The translations under genes were made by a program, and so were the position numbers. Positions 27,230-35,988 of a stretch of 64,000 bases of DNA are shown one piece after another. This DNA is from Limnohabitans sp. Rim28 (lineage in GTDB: Bacteria; Pseudomonadota; Gammaproteobacteria; Burkholderiales; Burkholderiaceae_C), in NCBI RefSeq assembly GCF_000293865.2, contig NZ_ALKN02000010.1, forward strand, positions 62,001 through 126,000, read 5' to 3'. The notes below the pieces were generated by a model. It did not search any database and was not told the origin of the DNA. It saw only the letters and a program-made list of their open reading frames with translations. Numbering within the stretch: the stretch's first letter is position 1; every line of letters begins with the position of its first letter.

Positions 27230-28234
27230 TCACTTCAAACCGTTCAAGGCCTCGGCCGGGTAGCCTGGGCGGGTCTTGCAGTCCTCGATGTACTGCTCAA
27301 TGATGGCCTCGTAGCTGGCATCGGCGCGCAAGCCCAGGGCATGCGCCCGCTCAAAGGTGCAGCCCTTGGCCCAGTTGTCCACGATGGCGGCGATGCGTTC
27401 GTCTTTTTGGAAAGTCACGCGGGCACGCACGGCAGGTCCACCGACCTTCTCGAGGGCTGCCAGCATCTCGCTCACCTTCACATTCAGGCCCGGCAGGTTC
27501 AGCGCCATGCGGCCGCCGAAGGCTTCGCGGCTGGCTTCGAACACGGTGATCAGGCCGTGCACGGTGTTTCCCGGCGAAGAAATGGGGTGCGACACGGTGG
27601 CATCCACTGGGCAGGTGGTGGCGGTGCCGGCCAAGGGCTCACGGATGATGCCGCTGAAAAACGAGGAGGCTGCGCCATTGGGCTTGCCGGGGCGCACGGC
27701 CACGGTCATCAAGCGTGCAGCGCGGCCGTCGATGTAGCCCTTGCGGGTGTAATCGGCCACCATGTACTCGATCATCAGCTTGTGCGTGCCATACGAGGTT
27801 TGCGGCGTGGGCAAGGTGGTGTCTGCCACCAGCGTGGGCATGGGGTTGGCCGCATCGGGGCCGAACACCGCGACCGAGCTGGCAAACACCAGGCGCGAAA
27901 CTTTGCCGCTGGCGCGAATGCCGTCGAGCAGCAAGCGCGAGCTGTCCACGTTGGAGCGCAGGCCCAGGTCAAAGTCCAGTTCGCATTCGCCCGAGACGGC
28001 CGATGCCAAATGGAACACGCCATCGAAGCCACTCTTGAACAAGTCACCCTGTTCCAGCATGGGTCCAGCGTGGCCCTGGACCCGTGGGTCGGCCAGCAAA
28101 TCTGCCGGGGCAGGGAACAGGTCGGCAATCACCAACTCGCGCACGCTTTGGCCATGGAGCTGTCCGCGCTTCAAAATCTCGCGGGCCAGCCGTGCACCCA
28201 AAAATCCGGCACCGCCGGTGATCAAAATTCGCAT
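27230..28234 (-). CDS. denD: D-erythronate dehydrogenase-like SDR (DenD family)
   Basis: 334 residues of extended-SDR type: GGAGFLG (7-13) binds NAD, S119/S120 with Y148 and K152 (TSYGTHK) form the active site, and RPGKPNGAASSFFSGIIREPL is a DenD hallmark shared with H. influenzae HI1014 as I recall it. DenD oxidises D-erythronate to 2-keto-D-erythronate. The usual OtnK/OtnC/OtnI partners are absent. Here it follows a sugar-acid dehydratase gene by 16 bases, so its real substrate may be a longer aldonate. Confidence 0.85.
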   Translation of the reverse strand: MRILITGGAGFLGARLAREILKRGQLHGQSVRELVIADLFPAPADLLADPRVQGHAGPMLEQGDLFKSGFDGVFHLASAVSGECELDFDLGLRSNVDSSRLLLDGIRASGKVSRLVFASSVAVFGPDAANPMPTLVADTTLPTPQTSYGTHKLMIEYMVADYTRKGYIDGRAARLMTVAVRPGKPNGAASSFFSGIIREPLAGTATTCPVDATVSHPISSPGNTVHGLITVFEASREAFGGRMALNLPGLNVKVSEMLAALEKVGGPAVRARVTFQKDERIAAIVDNWAKGCTFERAHALGLRADASYEAIIEQYIEDCKTRPGYPAEALNGLK

Positions 28235-28250
28235 GTGTTTTCCTTGTCCA

Positions 28251-29987
28251 TCAGTGGTTGTCTTTGGGCACAGCCGAACCGCGTTGACCCACCAAAAAGT
28301 CCATGTCCGCGCCTTCGTCGGCTTGCAGCACATGGTCGATGTAGAGCTTCCAGTAGCCAGAATTCATGGCCGGTGCGGGTTTTTCCCACAGGTTCAAGCG
28401 GCGTGCCAGTTCCTCGTCGCTGATCATCAGTTGCAATGTGCGTTCAGGGACATTGAGCGAGATCATGTCACCGTTTTGAACCACCGCCAGCGGGCCGCCT
28501 GCAGCGGCTTCGGGGCTGGTGTGCAAGACCACCGTGCCGTAGGCGGTGCCGCTCATGCGGGCATCGCTGATGCGGACCATGTCGGTGATGCCTTTGCGCA
28601 GCACTTTGGGTGGCAGGGGCATGTTGCCCACCTCGGCCATGCCGGGGTAGCCCTTGGGGCCGCAGTTCTTCAGGACCAATATGCAGGTCTCATCGACATC
28701 CAGATTTTCGTCGTCGATGCGTTTGTGGAAATCGTCGCTGTCTTCAAACACCACGGCGCGGCCGGTGTGCTGCATGAGCGCGGGCGTGGCCGCGCTGGGC
28801 TTGATCACCGCGCCGCGTGGCGCCAAGTTGCCGCGCAGGATGGCGATACCGGCTTTTTCTTTGAAAGGCGCATCCAAGGTCTTGATCACACGGGGGTCAT
28901 AGTTCACGGCCGCAGCGTTGTTCTCGCGCACGGTTTTGCCGCTCACGGTGATGATGTTGGTGTGCAAGAGATTTTCGATTTCCTTCATGACCACCGGCAA
29001 GCCCCCTGCGTAGCAGAAGTCTTCCATGAGGTGCTCGCCAGAAGGCTGCATGTTCAAGATGCAGGACATTTCACTGCCCAATCGCTCAAAGTCATCCAAG
29101 GTGAGTTTCAAGCCCAGGCGACCCGCAATCGCGATCAGGTGAATGACGGCGTTGGTCGAGCCACCGATGGCGGCCAGTGTGCGGATGGCGTTTTCAAAAG
29201 CTTCGCGGGTCAGCACTTTGCTGATGGTCTGGTCGGTGTGAACCATCTCCACAATCCGGCGACCCGAGTCGCGCGCCAACACATTGCGACGACCATCCAC
29301 AGCTGGGAAAGTGGCATTGCCCGGCAAACCAATGCCCAGTGCCTCGACCATGCAGGCCATGGTGCTGGCCGTGCCCATGGTCATGCAGTGGCCATGGCTG
29401 CGGTGCATGCAGCTTTCGGCATCAAAGAAGTCGGCCAACTTCAAGGTGCCCGCACGCACCTGTTCGCTCATGCTCCAGACGCCCGTTCCTGAGCCGAGTT
29501 CTTGTCCGCGCCACTTGCCGTTGAGCATGGGGCCACCGCTGATGCCAATGGTGGGCAGCCCAACACTGGAGGCGCCCATCAGCAAGCTGGGGGTGGTTTT
29601 GTCGCAACCCATGAGCAGGACCACGCCGTCGATCGGGTTGCCTCGGATGGATTCCTCGACGTCCATGCTGGCGAGGTTCCGGTAGAGCATGGCGGTGGGG
29701 CGCAACAGCGTTTCACCGAGCGACATCACGGGAAACTCAAGAGGGAATCCGCCAGCCTCGTAAACCCCGATCTTGACCTGCTCGGCCAAAGCGCGGAAGT
29801 GCGAGTTGCAGGGCGTCAGTTCGCTGAAGGTGTTGCAGATGCCGATGACTGGGCGCCCGTCAAACTGGTCATGAGGAATGCCCTTGCCCTTGACCCAGCT
29901 GCGGTAGGCAAAGCCGTCGCGGTCTTGGCGTCCAAACCATTGCTGGCTGCGCAGGTCTTCGGGTTTTTTACGAGGGGTATCGCTCAT
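28251..29987 (-). CDS. IlvD/Edd-family sugar-acid dehydratase (L-arabinonate dehydratase type)
   Basis: 578 residues. Three iron-sulfur Cys residues, C60 (ELTPCNSHF), C128 (GCDKTTPS) and C201 (SHGHCMTMG), match the [2Fe-2S] pattern of L-arabinonate and D-xylonate dehydratases, and DARMSGTAYGTVVLHTSPEA is the catalytic C-terminal block. Length fits Rhizobium L-arabinonate dehydratase (579). It dehydrates a C5 or C6 aldonate to a 2-keto-3-deoxy acid. It forms an operon with denD and diverges from a FadR-type regulator whose operators lie in the shared promoter. Exact substrate is not decided by sequence. Confidence 0.88.
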   Translation of the reverse strand: MSDTPRKKPEDLRSQQWFGRQDRDGFAYRSWVKGKGIPHDQFDGRPVIGICNTFSELTPCNSHFRALAEQVKIGVYEAGGFPLEFPVMSLGETLLRPTAMLYRNLASMDVEESIRGNPIDGVVLLMGCDKTTPSLLMGASSVGLPTIGISGGPMLNGKWRGQELGSGTGVWSMSEQVRAGTLKLADFFDAESCMHRSHGHCMTMGTASTMACMVEALGIGLPGNATFPAVDGRRNVLARDSGRRIVEMVHTDQTISKVLTREAFENAIRTLAAIGGSTNAVIHLIAIAGRLGLKLTLDDFERLGSEMSCILNMQPSGEHLMEDFCYAGGLPVVMKEIENLLHTNIITVSGKTVRENNAAAVNYDPRVIKTLDAPFKEKAGIAILRGNLAPRGAVIKPSAATPALMQHTGRAVVFEDSDDFHKRIDDENLDVDETCILVLKNCGPKGYPGMAEVGNMPLPPKVLRKGITDMVRISDARMSGTAYGTVVLHTSPEAAAGGPLAVVQNGDMISLNVPERTLQLMISDEELARRLNLWEKPAPAMNSGYWKLYIDHVLQADEGADMDFLVGQRGSAVPKDNH

Positions 29988-30028
29988 GGGGTGTTTCCGT
30001 GGGTAGGGCGGTTAGGGATGCTGAAAAT

Positions 30029-30046
30029 CCTATCGTATGACGATAG
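30029..30046. promoter_or_regulatory. FadR-type operator 1 (dehydratase side)
   Basis: CTATCGT - ATG - ACGATAG (30030-30046) is a perfect inverted repeat containing T-C-G-T-N3-A-C-G-A, the FadR-subfamily GntR consensus TNGTNNNACNA. It lies 42 bases upstream of the dehydratase start. A closely related copy is at 30144-30161. Confidence 0.8.
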
Positions 30047-30143
30047 AAAAAAAAGCCGTGCTTGTAAAGCCAGTGACACGCGGGCAAACCCTAGATGCCA
30101 AAACGACCGATCCTAGGGTTTACCAGAGTCTGTCCCGGGCCTT

Positions 30144-30161
30144 CAATCATCATATGATAGG
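30144..30161. promoter_or_regulatory. FadR-type operator 2 (regulator side)
   Basis: On the minus strand this reads CCTATCATATGATGATTG, against CCTATCGTATGACGATAG for operator 1 (14 of the first 15 positions agree apart from two G/A and C/T changes). It contains the ATCATATGAT palindrome and lies 18 bases before the FadR-type gene, suggesting autoregulation. Confidence 0.72.
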
Positions 30162-30179
30162 TCGCTGAATGCAGACGTC

Positions 30180-30983
30180 ATGACGAACAATTTCCACAAA
30201 AATTCTCTTGATTTATTGGGCCAGGCTATTTTGTCTGGCCGCTATGCTGTGGGCGCGAGTCTGCCCCCTGAGCCCATCTTGTGCGAAGCCTTGGGTGTGA
30301 GCCGTACCGTGGTGCGCGAGGCCATCAAGTCCCTGGTGGCCAAAGGATTGTTGGTCACCGGTCCCAAAGTCGGTACTCGGGTCATGCCCGATGCCCACTG
30401 GAATTGGTTTGACCCCGATGTGGTGGCTTGGCAGTCGGCCTGTGGTTTGACGCCTGATTTCTTGAAAGATTTGCAAGAGCTGCGCCGAGTGGTCGAGCCT
30501 GCTGCTGTCCGTTTGGCCGCTGAGCGGGCCACGCCCGAAGACATTGCGCACATCGAAGCCGCTTACGCTGGCATGAAACAAGCGGTGGAGCAGGGGGGCG
30601 ATTACGTCACGCACGACCTGCGTTTTCATGAGGGTTTGCTACAGGCTTCGCACAACCGCATGCTGGTGCAAATGAGCAAGGCGCTCAATGCTTTGCTGCG
30701 CACCAGTTTCGAAATCTCCACCCGCATCGAGGATGGCACCAAGACCTCCTTGCCTTTGCACCGGGCGGTGCTCAACGCCGTGATCGCGCGCAACCCTGCC
30801 AAGGCCGAACGGGCCGTGATGGTCCTGATCGAAGGGGCTCGGCAAGACATTGAGCAGGTGTTGGCCTCGCGCCGCAAGTTGCCGATGGTCTCGGGCGTGG
30901 CCACGCCCATCAAATCGAAAGTCCGGTCTCATCCGTCAGCCGCCAAGAAAGCGCTTAAAAAAGTAGTCAGGGCAATGGCCTGA
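30180..30983 (+). CDS. FadR-family (GntR superfamily) regulator of sugar-acid genes
   Basis: 267 residues. The N-terminal winged helix is LPPEPILCEALGVSRTVVREAIKSLVAKGLL, and the helical FCD ligand domain follows (about 85-230) with metal/ligand residues in HDLRFHEGLLQASHNRML and LPLHRAVLNAV. A basic tail ends the protein (KKALKKVVRAMA). It is divergent from the dehydratase-denD operon, and TRAP transporter genes follow 14 bases downstream. Two matched operators in the 192-base gap suggest it represses both directions until a sugar acid binds. Confidence 0.92.
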   Translation: MTNNFHKNSLDLLGQAILSGRYAVGASLPPEPILCEALGVSRTVVREAIKSLVAKGLLVTGPKVGTRVMPDAHWNWFDPDVVAWQSACGLTPDFLKDLQELRRVVEPAAVRLAAERATPEDIAHIEAAYAGMKQAVEQGGDYVTHDLRFHEGLLQASHNRMLVQMSKALNALLRTSFEISTRIEDGTKTSLPLHRAVLNAVIARNPAKAERAVMVLIEGARQDIEQVLASRRKLPMVSGVATPIKSKVRSHPSAAKKALKKVVRAMA

Positions 30984-30997
30984 GCCGAAAGACACGC

Positions 30998-31564
30998 ATG
31001 CAAACAACCATCCATGTTTTTTTCAAACTGCTGGAGTTCCTGGTGGTGACGTGCCTGGTGGCCATGGTCATCATGGTCTTTGGCAACGTGGTGCTGCGCT
31101 ACGGTTTCAACTCGGGCATATCGGTTTCGGACGAGATGTCGCGCTACTGCTTCATCTGGCTGACCTACATCGGAGCGATGGTGGCCATGCGCGAAAAAGG
31201 CCACTTGGGTGTGGACACCCTGGTGCGGCGTTTGCCCCTGGGCGGCAAAAAGCTGTGCTTTTTTCTCAGCGAAATCCTGATGCTGCTTTGCAATGCTTTG
31301 TTTTTTTGGGGCACTTGGAAAATGCACGACTTGCAAGTGACCAATATCTCGGTGGTGGTGGGCATTTCCATGATCTGGATTTATGGCATCGGTTACGTCA
31401 CAGCCAGCGTCATGGCGGTGATGAACCTCAACCAACTGCGCTTGCTGCTGACCGGTCGCCTGAAAGAGGAAGACTTGGTGATGGTGGTGGAGTCTGAGGA
31501 CACCGTGGTGCTCGAAGACCTGGAACCCAAAGCGGTGACACCTGAAGGGCGGGGGCGCGCATGA
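30998..31564 (+). CDS. TRAP transporter small permease (DctQ)
   Basis: 188 residues with four predicted membrane helices (FKLLEFLVVTCLVAMVIMVF first) and the DctQ motifs FGNVVLRYGFN and ISVSDEMSRYCFIWLTYIGA. The cytoplasmic tail is acidic. It overlaps the large permease gene by 4 bases. It forms the membrane part of a sodium-driven TRAP importer with the DctM and DctP products downstream. Confidence 0.94.
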   Translation: MQTTIHVFFKLLEFLVVTCLVAMVIMVFGNVVLRYGFNSGISVSDEMSRYCFIWLTYIGAMVAMREKGHLGVDTLVRRLPLGGKKLCFFLSEILMLLCNALFFWGTWKMHDLQVTNISVVVGISMIWIYGIGYVTASVMAVMNLNQLRLLLTGRLKEEDLVMVVESEDTVVLEDLEPKAVTPEGRGRA

Positions 31565-32859
31565 CCATCGCTGTTTTTGTGTTCAGTCTGCTCGGGGCCA
31601 TGGCCTTGGGCATGCCCATTGCCTATGCCTTGCTGGTGTGTGGTTTGAGTTTGATGGCCTACATGGCCAGCAACGGCATGATCAATGCGTTCGACAGCCA
31701 AATCCTGGCGCAGCGCTTTGTCGATGGGGCCGACAACTTCCCCTTGCTGGCTGTGCCCTTTTTCTTGTTGGCCGGTGAGTTCATGAACGCGGGGGGCTTG
31801 AGCCGCCGCATCGTCAACCTGGCCATGGCCTGGGTGGGACATTTCAGGGGCGGTTTGGGTTATGTGGCTGTGATGGCCGCGGTCATCATGGCCTCGCTGT
31901 CGGGCTCGGCCGTGGCCGACACGGCGGCGCTCGCGGCCTTGTTGATTCCGATGATGAAGCGGGCAGGCTACAACGTGGGCCGTTCTGCCGGTTTGATCGC
32001 ATCGGGCGGCATCATCGCGCCGGTGATCCCGCCTTCGATCGGTTTCATCATTTTTGGTGTCGCAGCCAACGTCTCCATCACCAAGTTGTTTTTGGCGGGC
32101 ATCGTGCCAGGCCTGTTGATGGGTGTGGCCATTGGCTTGACGTGGTGGTGGGTGGCCAAGCGCGAAAACGTGCAGCCGGGACCACGCATGAAGCTGGCCG
32201 AAAAACTGCAGGCCACCCGTGAAGGCATCCTGGCCCTGGGCTTGCCGGTTTTCATCATCGGGGGCATGAAGTTTGGCGTGTTCACCCCAACCGAGGCCGC
32301 TGTGGTCGCGGCCGTGTACAGCTTTGTGGTGGGGGTGTTCATTTACCGTGAGTTGGAGTGGTCCAAGTTGTACGGATTGATTTTGGCGGCCGGTAAAACC
32401 ACCTCGGTGATCATGTTCCTGGTGGCTGCCGCCATGGTCAGCGCTTGGTTGATCACGGTGGCCAACATCCCGGCCGAGGTGGCCCGGATGATGGAGCCAC
32501 TCATGCACAACAAAACCTTGCTCATGGTGGTGTTGATGCTTTTGGTCATTGTGGTGGGCACGGCGCTGGACTTCACACCCACCGTGTTGATCCTGACCCC
32601 GGTGTTGATGCCTTTGGTCATCAAGGCGGGCATCGATCCCGTTTATTTTGGTGTGTTGTTCATCATGAACAACGCCATCGGCCTGATCACACCCCCCGTG
32701 GGCACGGTGCTCAATGTGGTGTGTGGTGTGGCCAAAATCAACATGGACACGGCCTTTAGAGGGGTGCTGCCATTTTTGTGGGCGCAACTCGCTGTGCTGG
32801 CCTTGTTGATTGCTTTTCCATCCATCGTCATCGAGCCGATGAAATGGATGCTGCGATGA
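31561..32859 (+). CDS. TRAP transporter large permease (DctM)
   Basis: 432 residues, about 12 membrane helices. Family segments include VPFFLLAGEFMNAGGLSRRIVNLAMAWVGH (31760-31850), ASLSGSAVADTAALAALLIPMMK and NNAIGLITPPVGTVLNVVCGV. It is the ion-coupled transport subunit. It overlaps dctQ by 4 bases and is followed by dctP 36 bases later. The second TRAP set in this window (37827-40676) is homologous. Confidence 0.95.
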   Translation: MTIAVFVFSLLGAMALGMPIAYALLVCGLSLMAYMASNGMINAFDSQILAQRFVDGADNFPLLAVPFFLLAGEFMNAGGLSRRIVNLAMAWVGHFRGGLGYVAVMAAVIMASLSGSAVADTAALAALLIPMMKRAGYNVGRSAGLIASGGIIAPVIPPSIGFIIFGVAANVSITKLFLAGIVPGLLMGVAIGLTWWWVAKRENVQPGPRMKLAEKLQATREGILALGLPVFIIGGMKFGVFTPTEAAVVAAVYSFVVGVFIYRELEWSKLYGLILAAGKTTSVIMFLVAAAMVSAWLITVANIPAEVARMMEPLMHNKTLLMVVLMLLVIVVGTALDFTPTVLILTPVLMPLVIKAGIDPVYFGVLFIMNNAIGLITPPVGTVLNVVCGVAKINMDTAFRGVLPFLWAQLAVLALLIAFPSIVIEPMKWMLR

Positions 32860-32895
32860 TTTTTTAACCCCGTGTATTTTTTAAAGGAGACAAGC

Positions 32896-33903
32896 ATGAT
32901 GAAACGCAGAAATTTGGTGGCCCTGATTGCGGGCACTTTCTTGGTGGCCTCCAGCGCCATGGCCCAGTTTGCCGACCGCAACATCAAGTTCACCAATGGC
33001 GTGAACGAAGACCACCCTGTCGGTGTGGGCGTGAAGAAAATGCAAGAAGTTTTGGCGGCCAAAACCGGCGGCAAGATGAAGATCACCGCCTTCTGGGGTG
33101 GTGCAGCGGGCGGCGATTTGCCCGCCACACAGGCTTTGCGTGCAGGTACGCAAGAGATGGTTTGCACCTCCAGCTCACCGCTGGTGGGCATCATCAAAGA
33201 GTTGGGTGTGTTCGACTTGCCTTTCCTGTTTGCCAATGAAAAAGAAGCCGATGCGGTCCTGGATGGTGCAGCTGGCAGGTACTTCAATGCCAAGCTCGAA
33301 GCCGCAGGCCTGGTGAACCTGGCGTATTGGGAAAACGGTTTCCGTAACCTCACCAACAGCAAGCGTCCCGTCACCAAGTTGGAAGATTTTGAAGGCGTCA
33401 AAGTTCGCGTGATGCAGAACAACATCTTCTTGGACACCTTCAGGACACTGGGCACCAATGCCGTGCCCATGGCTTTTGGCGAGGTGTTCACCGCACTGGA
33501 AACCAAGACCATCGACGGTCAGGAAAACCCCTTCGTGACGATTGAGACGTCCAAGTTCAACGAAGTGCAGCGTTTCTTGAGTGTGACGCGACATGCCTAC
33601 ACGCCTTTCCTGATTCTTTACAGCAAAAAGCTGTGGGATCAGCTGAACCCACAAGAGCAGGCGGTGTTGCGTGAAGCCGCCCTGGAAGGCCAAAAGGTTC
33701 AGCGTGCCGCCAACCGTGCACTGAACGAAAGATCTTTGGCTTCTCTCAAAACCAAGGGCATGCAGGTCAACGAAGTCAGCGCTGCTGAGCAAAACCGCAT
33801 CCGCGCACGCGTGGCTTCGGTGTATGACAAGCACAAAGACTCGATTGGCGCCGATGCCATCAAGGTGGTGCAAGACGAGCTGCGCAAGTCACGCGGCGGT
33901 TGA
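32896..33903 (+). CDS. TRAP transporter substrate-binding protein (DctP)
   Basis: 335 residues. The start at 32896 follows AAAGGAG at ideal spacing; the signal peptide runs to SSAMAQ. FEGVKVRVMQN carries the Arg that salt-bridges a substrate carboxylate, and GTNAVPMAFGEVFTALETKTIDGQENP is a DctP hallmark. Together with neighbouring sugar-acid dehydratases the substrate is probably an aldonate or uronate. A terminator-like hairpin after it separates it from the enolase-superfamily gene. Confidence 0.93.
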   Translation: MMKRRNLVALIAGTFLVASSAMAQFADRNIKFTNGVNEDHPVGVGVKKMQEVLAAKTGGKMKITAFWGGAAGGDLPATQALRAGTQEMVCTSSSPLVGIIKELGVFDLPFLFANEKEADAVLDGAAGRYFNAKLEAAGLVNLAYWENGFRNLTNSKRPVTKLEDFEGVKVRVMQNNIFLDTFRTLGTNAVPMAFGEVFTALETKTIDGQENPFVTIETSKFNEVQRFLSVTRHAYTPFLILYSKKLWDQLNPQEQAVLREAALEGQKVQRAANRALNERSLASLKTKGMQVNEVSAAEQNRIRARVASVYDKHKDSIGADAIKVVQDELRKSRGG

Positions 33904-33950
33904 TTGTCAACCCCGTCTCGATGCCACGTTTGCAGTGCATTGGGTCCACG

Positions 33951-33982
33951 AGCTCCACAGCCACAAGCTGTGGGGCTTTTTT
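33951..33982 (+). terminator. Terminator or attenuator between TRAP and dehydratase genes
   Basis: AGCTCCACAGC / GCTGTGGGGCT stem (one G-T pair) with loop CACAA and a T6 run, 47 bases after the dctP stop and 21 bases before the next start. Read-through would be needed for co-transcription of the dehydratase. Confidence 0.75.
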
Positions 33983-34003
33983 AACGACGGAACAGGTGTT
34001 CAC

Positions 34004-35197
34004 ATGAAAATCACGCAGCTTGAGACCATCCGTCTGGGCGAGTTTCCCAACATCATCTGGGTGCGCGTGCACACCGATGAGGGCTTGGTGGGCCTCGGTG
34101 AAACTTTCATGGGCGCGCAAGCGGTGGAGGCTTATCTGCACGAATGGGTGGCCCCCAAATTGGTCGGCCAAGACCCTCTGGCCATCGAGTCACGCCAGCG
34201 CGACATCACCGGCTATTTGGGCTGGCGTGGGTCCGGGGTCGAGACTCGTGGCAACTCAGCGGTGGACATCGCGCTGTGGGACATTTTTGGCAAAGCCGCG
34301 GGCATGCCGGTGTACACGGCTTTGGGTGGTAAGAGCCGAGATGAGATCCGCGTGTACAACACCTGCGCGGGTTACCAATACATCCGCAGCAACGTCAACC
34401 AGACCAGCAGCAACTGGGGTTTGGGCAACAACGCCGGGCCTTACGAAGACCTGCAAGGCTTTTTGCACCGCGCCGACGAGGTGGCCGAGTCGCTGCTTTC
34501 CGAGGGCATCACGGGCATGAAGATTTGGCCTTTTGATGTGGCTGCAGAAAAGTCGCACGGCCAGTACATCAGCCCGCAAGACCTGAACACCGCCTTGGAG
34601 CCATTCCGCAAGATCCGCCGTGCGGTGGGCGACAAGATGGACATCATGGTGGAGTTCCACAGCCTGTGGCGTTTGCCGATGGCGCAAAAGATTTCAAGGG
34701 CCTTGCAGGAGTTCGACACCTTCTGGCATGAGGACGCGATCCGCATGGACAGCCTCGATTTGCTCAAGCAATACGCGGTGGACTGCAAGGCGCTGATTTG
34801 TGCGAGCGAGACGCTCAGCTACAAATGGGGTTTCAAGGATTATTTGCAAACCGGTGTGGCGGGTGTGGCCATGCTCGACCTGAGTTGGTGCGGTGGCCTG
34901 ACCGAGGCCCGCAAGATCGCCGCCATGGCCGACGCTTGGCAATTGCCCGTGGCCCCGCACGACTGCACTGGGCCTGTGGTGTGGGCCGCGTCTACACACC
35001 TGTCGCTGCACGCGCCCAATGCGCTCATTCAAGAGAGCGTGCGTGCCTTCTACAGCGGCTGGTACAAAGAATTGGTGACCGAGTTACCGCAAGTGAAGAA
35101 CGGCATGATCAGCCTGAATGACAAGCCGGGTTTGGGGCTGGAGTTGTTGCCCGACTTGCACAAGCGGGCTGATGCGGTGATGCGCATCAGCGCTTGA
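34004..35197 (+). CDS. Enolase-superfamily sugar-acid dehydratase (mandelate racemase/MLE group)
   Basis: 397 residues: an N-terminal capping domain (MKITQLETIRLGEFPNIIWV) and a TIM-barrel with metal ligands in MVEFHSLW, WHEDAI and CASETLS, and a catalytic His in APHDCTGPVVWA. GMKIWPFD replaces the KxK pair of racemase-type members, pointing to a mannonate/gluconate-dehydratase-like subgroup. It would dehydrate an imported sugar acid to a 2-keto-3-deoxy acid, feeding the KDG or KDGal kinases. The start at 34004 is chosen because homologues begin at MKIT. The convergent SDR gene ends at 35198 with no gap. Confidence 0.88.
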   Translation: MKITQLETIRLGEFPNIIWVRVHTDEGLVGLGETFMGAQAVEAYLHEWVAPKLVGQDPLAIESRQRDITGYLGWRGSGVETRGNSAVDIALWDIFGKAAGMPVYTALGGKSRDEIRVYNTCAGYQYIRSNVNQTSSNWGLGNNAGPYEDLQGFLHRADEVAESLLSEGITGMKIWPFDVAAEKSHGQYISPQDLNTALEPFRKIRRAVGDKMDIMVEFHSLWRLPMAQKISRALQEFDTFWHEDAIRMDSLDLLKQYAVDCKALICASETLSYKWGFKDYLQTGVAGVAMLDLSWCGGLTEARKIAAMADAWQLPVAPHDCTGPVVWAASTHLSLHAPNALIQESVRAFYSGWYKELVTELPQVKNGMISLNDKPGLGLELLPDLHKRADAVMRISA

Positions 35198-35947
35198 TCA
35201 ACCGCGACCCACAAACGGCATGTTGGTCGCCATCACGGTGGTGAACAAGATGTTGGCCGACAGAGGCAGGCGGGCCATGGTCAGGAAGGTCTCGACCACG
35301 GCGCTCATGTCCATGCGCGGTTCGGCCTTGATGGTCAGGTCGGCCTGGTGGACGCCAGAAGCCATTTTGAGGGTCATGTCTGAGGCCACGTTGCCGATGT
35401 CGATTTGACCCACCGCGATGCTGTACGGGCGGCCATCGAGCGAGGCTGCGCGGGTCAGGCCCGAGACGGCGTGTTTGGTTGCCGTGTAGGCAATGGAGCC
35501 CGGGCGAGGTACATGGGCCGAGATCGAGCCATTGTTGATGATGCGGCCGCCTTGTGGGCTTTGCGCTTGCATCAGCTTGAAGGCATGCGACAGGGTGTAG
35601 AACGCGCCATTCAGGTTGATGTCCACCGCACGGCGCCATTCGTCACCCGACAGGTCGCCTGGCAAGGTGTAGGGCAGCGAGATGCCCGCATTGTTGAACA
35701 CCAGATCGAGGCGGCCAAAGCGCGAGCGAACCTGCTCGAACAGGGCTTTGACTTCGGGCTCTTTGGACAGATCGGTCGGGATGGCGTGGGCGTGGCCAGC
35801 GTTGGGGCCTGCTTCGGCCACGGCAGCCGCCAGCGCGTCGGCACGGCGACCAACCAGAACCACTTGCCAGCCTTCTTGGAGCAGGGCCAGGGCGCAGGCT
35901 TTGCCAATACCTGAGCTGGCACCGGTGACGAGGGCGATTTTGGACAT
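35198..35947 (-). CDS. SDR-family oxidoreductase (last gene of LacI-controlled operon)
   Basis: 249 residues with VTGASSGIGKACALAL, NNAGISLP, the catalytic Ser in NNGSISAHV and Tyr/Lys in AYTATKHAV. The C-terminus ends after MATNMPFVGRG. It follows the idonate dehydrogenase gene by 41 bases in the leftward operon and ends flush against the convergent enolase-family gene. It may oxidise or reduce a further sugar acid; the substrate is not assigned. Confidence 0.88.
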   Translation of the reverse strand: MSKIALVTGASSGIGKACALALLQEGWQVVLVGRRADALAAAVAEAGPNAGHAHAIPTDLSKEPEVKALFEQVRSRFGRLDLVFNNAGISLPYTLPGDLSGDEWRRAVDINLNGAFYTLSHAFKLMQAQSPQGGRIINNGSISAHVPRPGSIAYTATKHAVSGLTRAASLDGRPYSIAVGQIDIGNVASDMTLKMASGVHQADLTIKAEPRMDMSAVVETFLTMARLPLSANILFTTVMATNMPFVGRG

Positions 35948-35988
35948 GGTGTGAACTTTCTTGTGAGGGCTGGAAAAACCAGTGATTT

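Noticed and set aside
27762-29492. Open frame of 576 codons on the plus strand over denD and the dehydratase
   Set aside because: It runs antisense across two well-supported genes and has no recognisable domain, signal peptide or ribosome site.
31393-32787. Long open frame of 464 codons on the strand opposite the first TRAP large permease
   Set aside because: It is antisense to a clear DctM, is His- and Gln-rich without any domain, and arises from the GC-biased codon use of the true gene.
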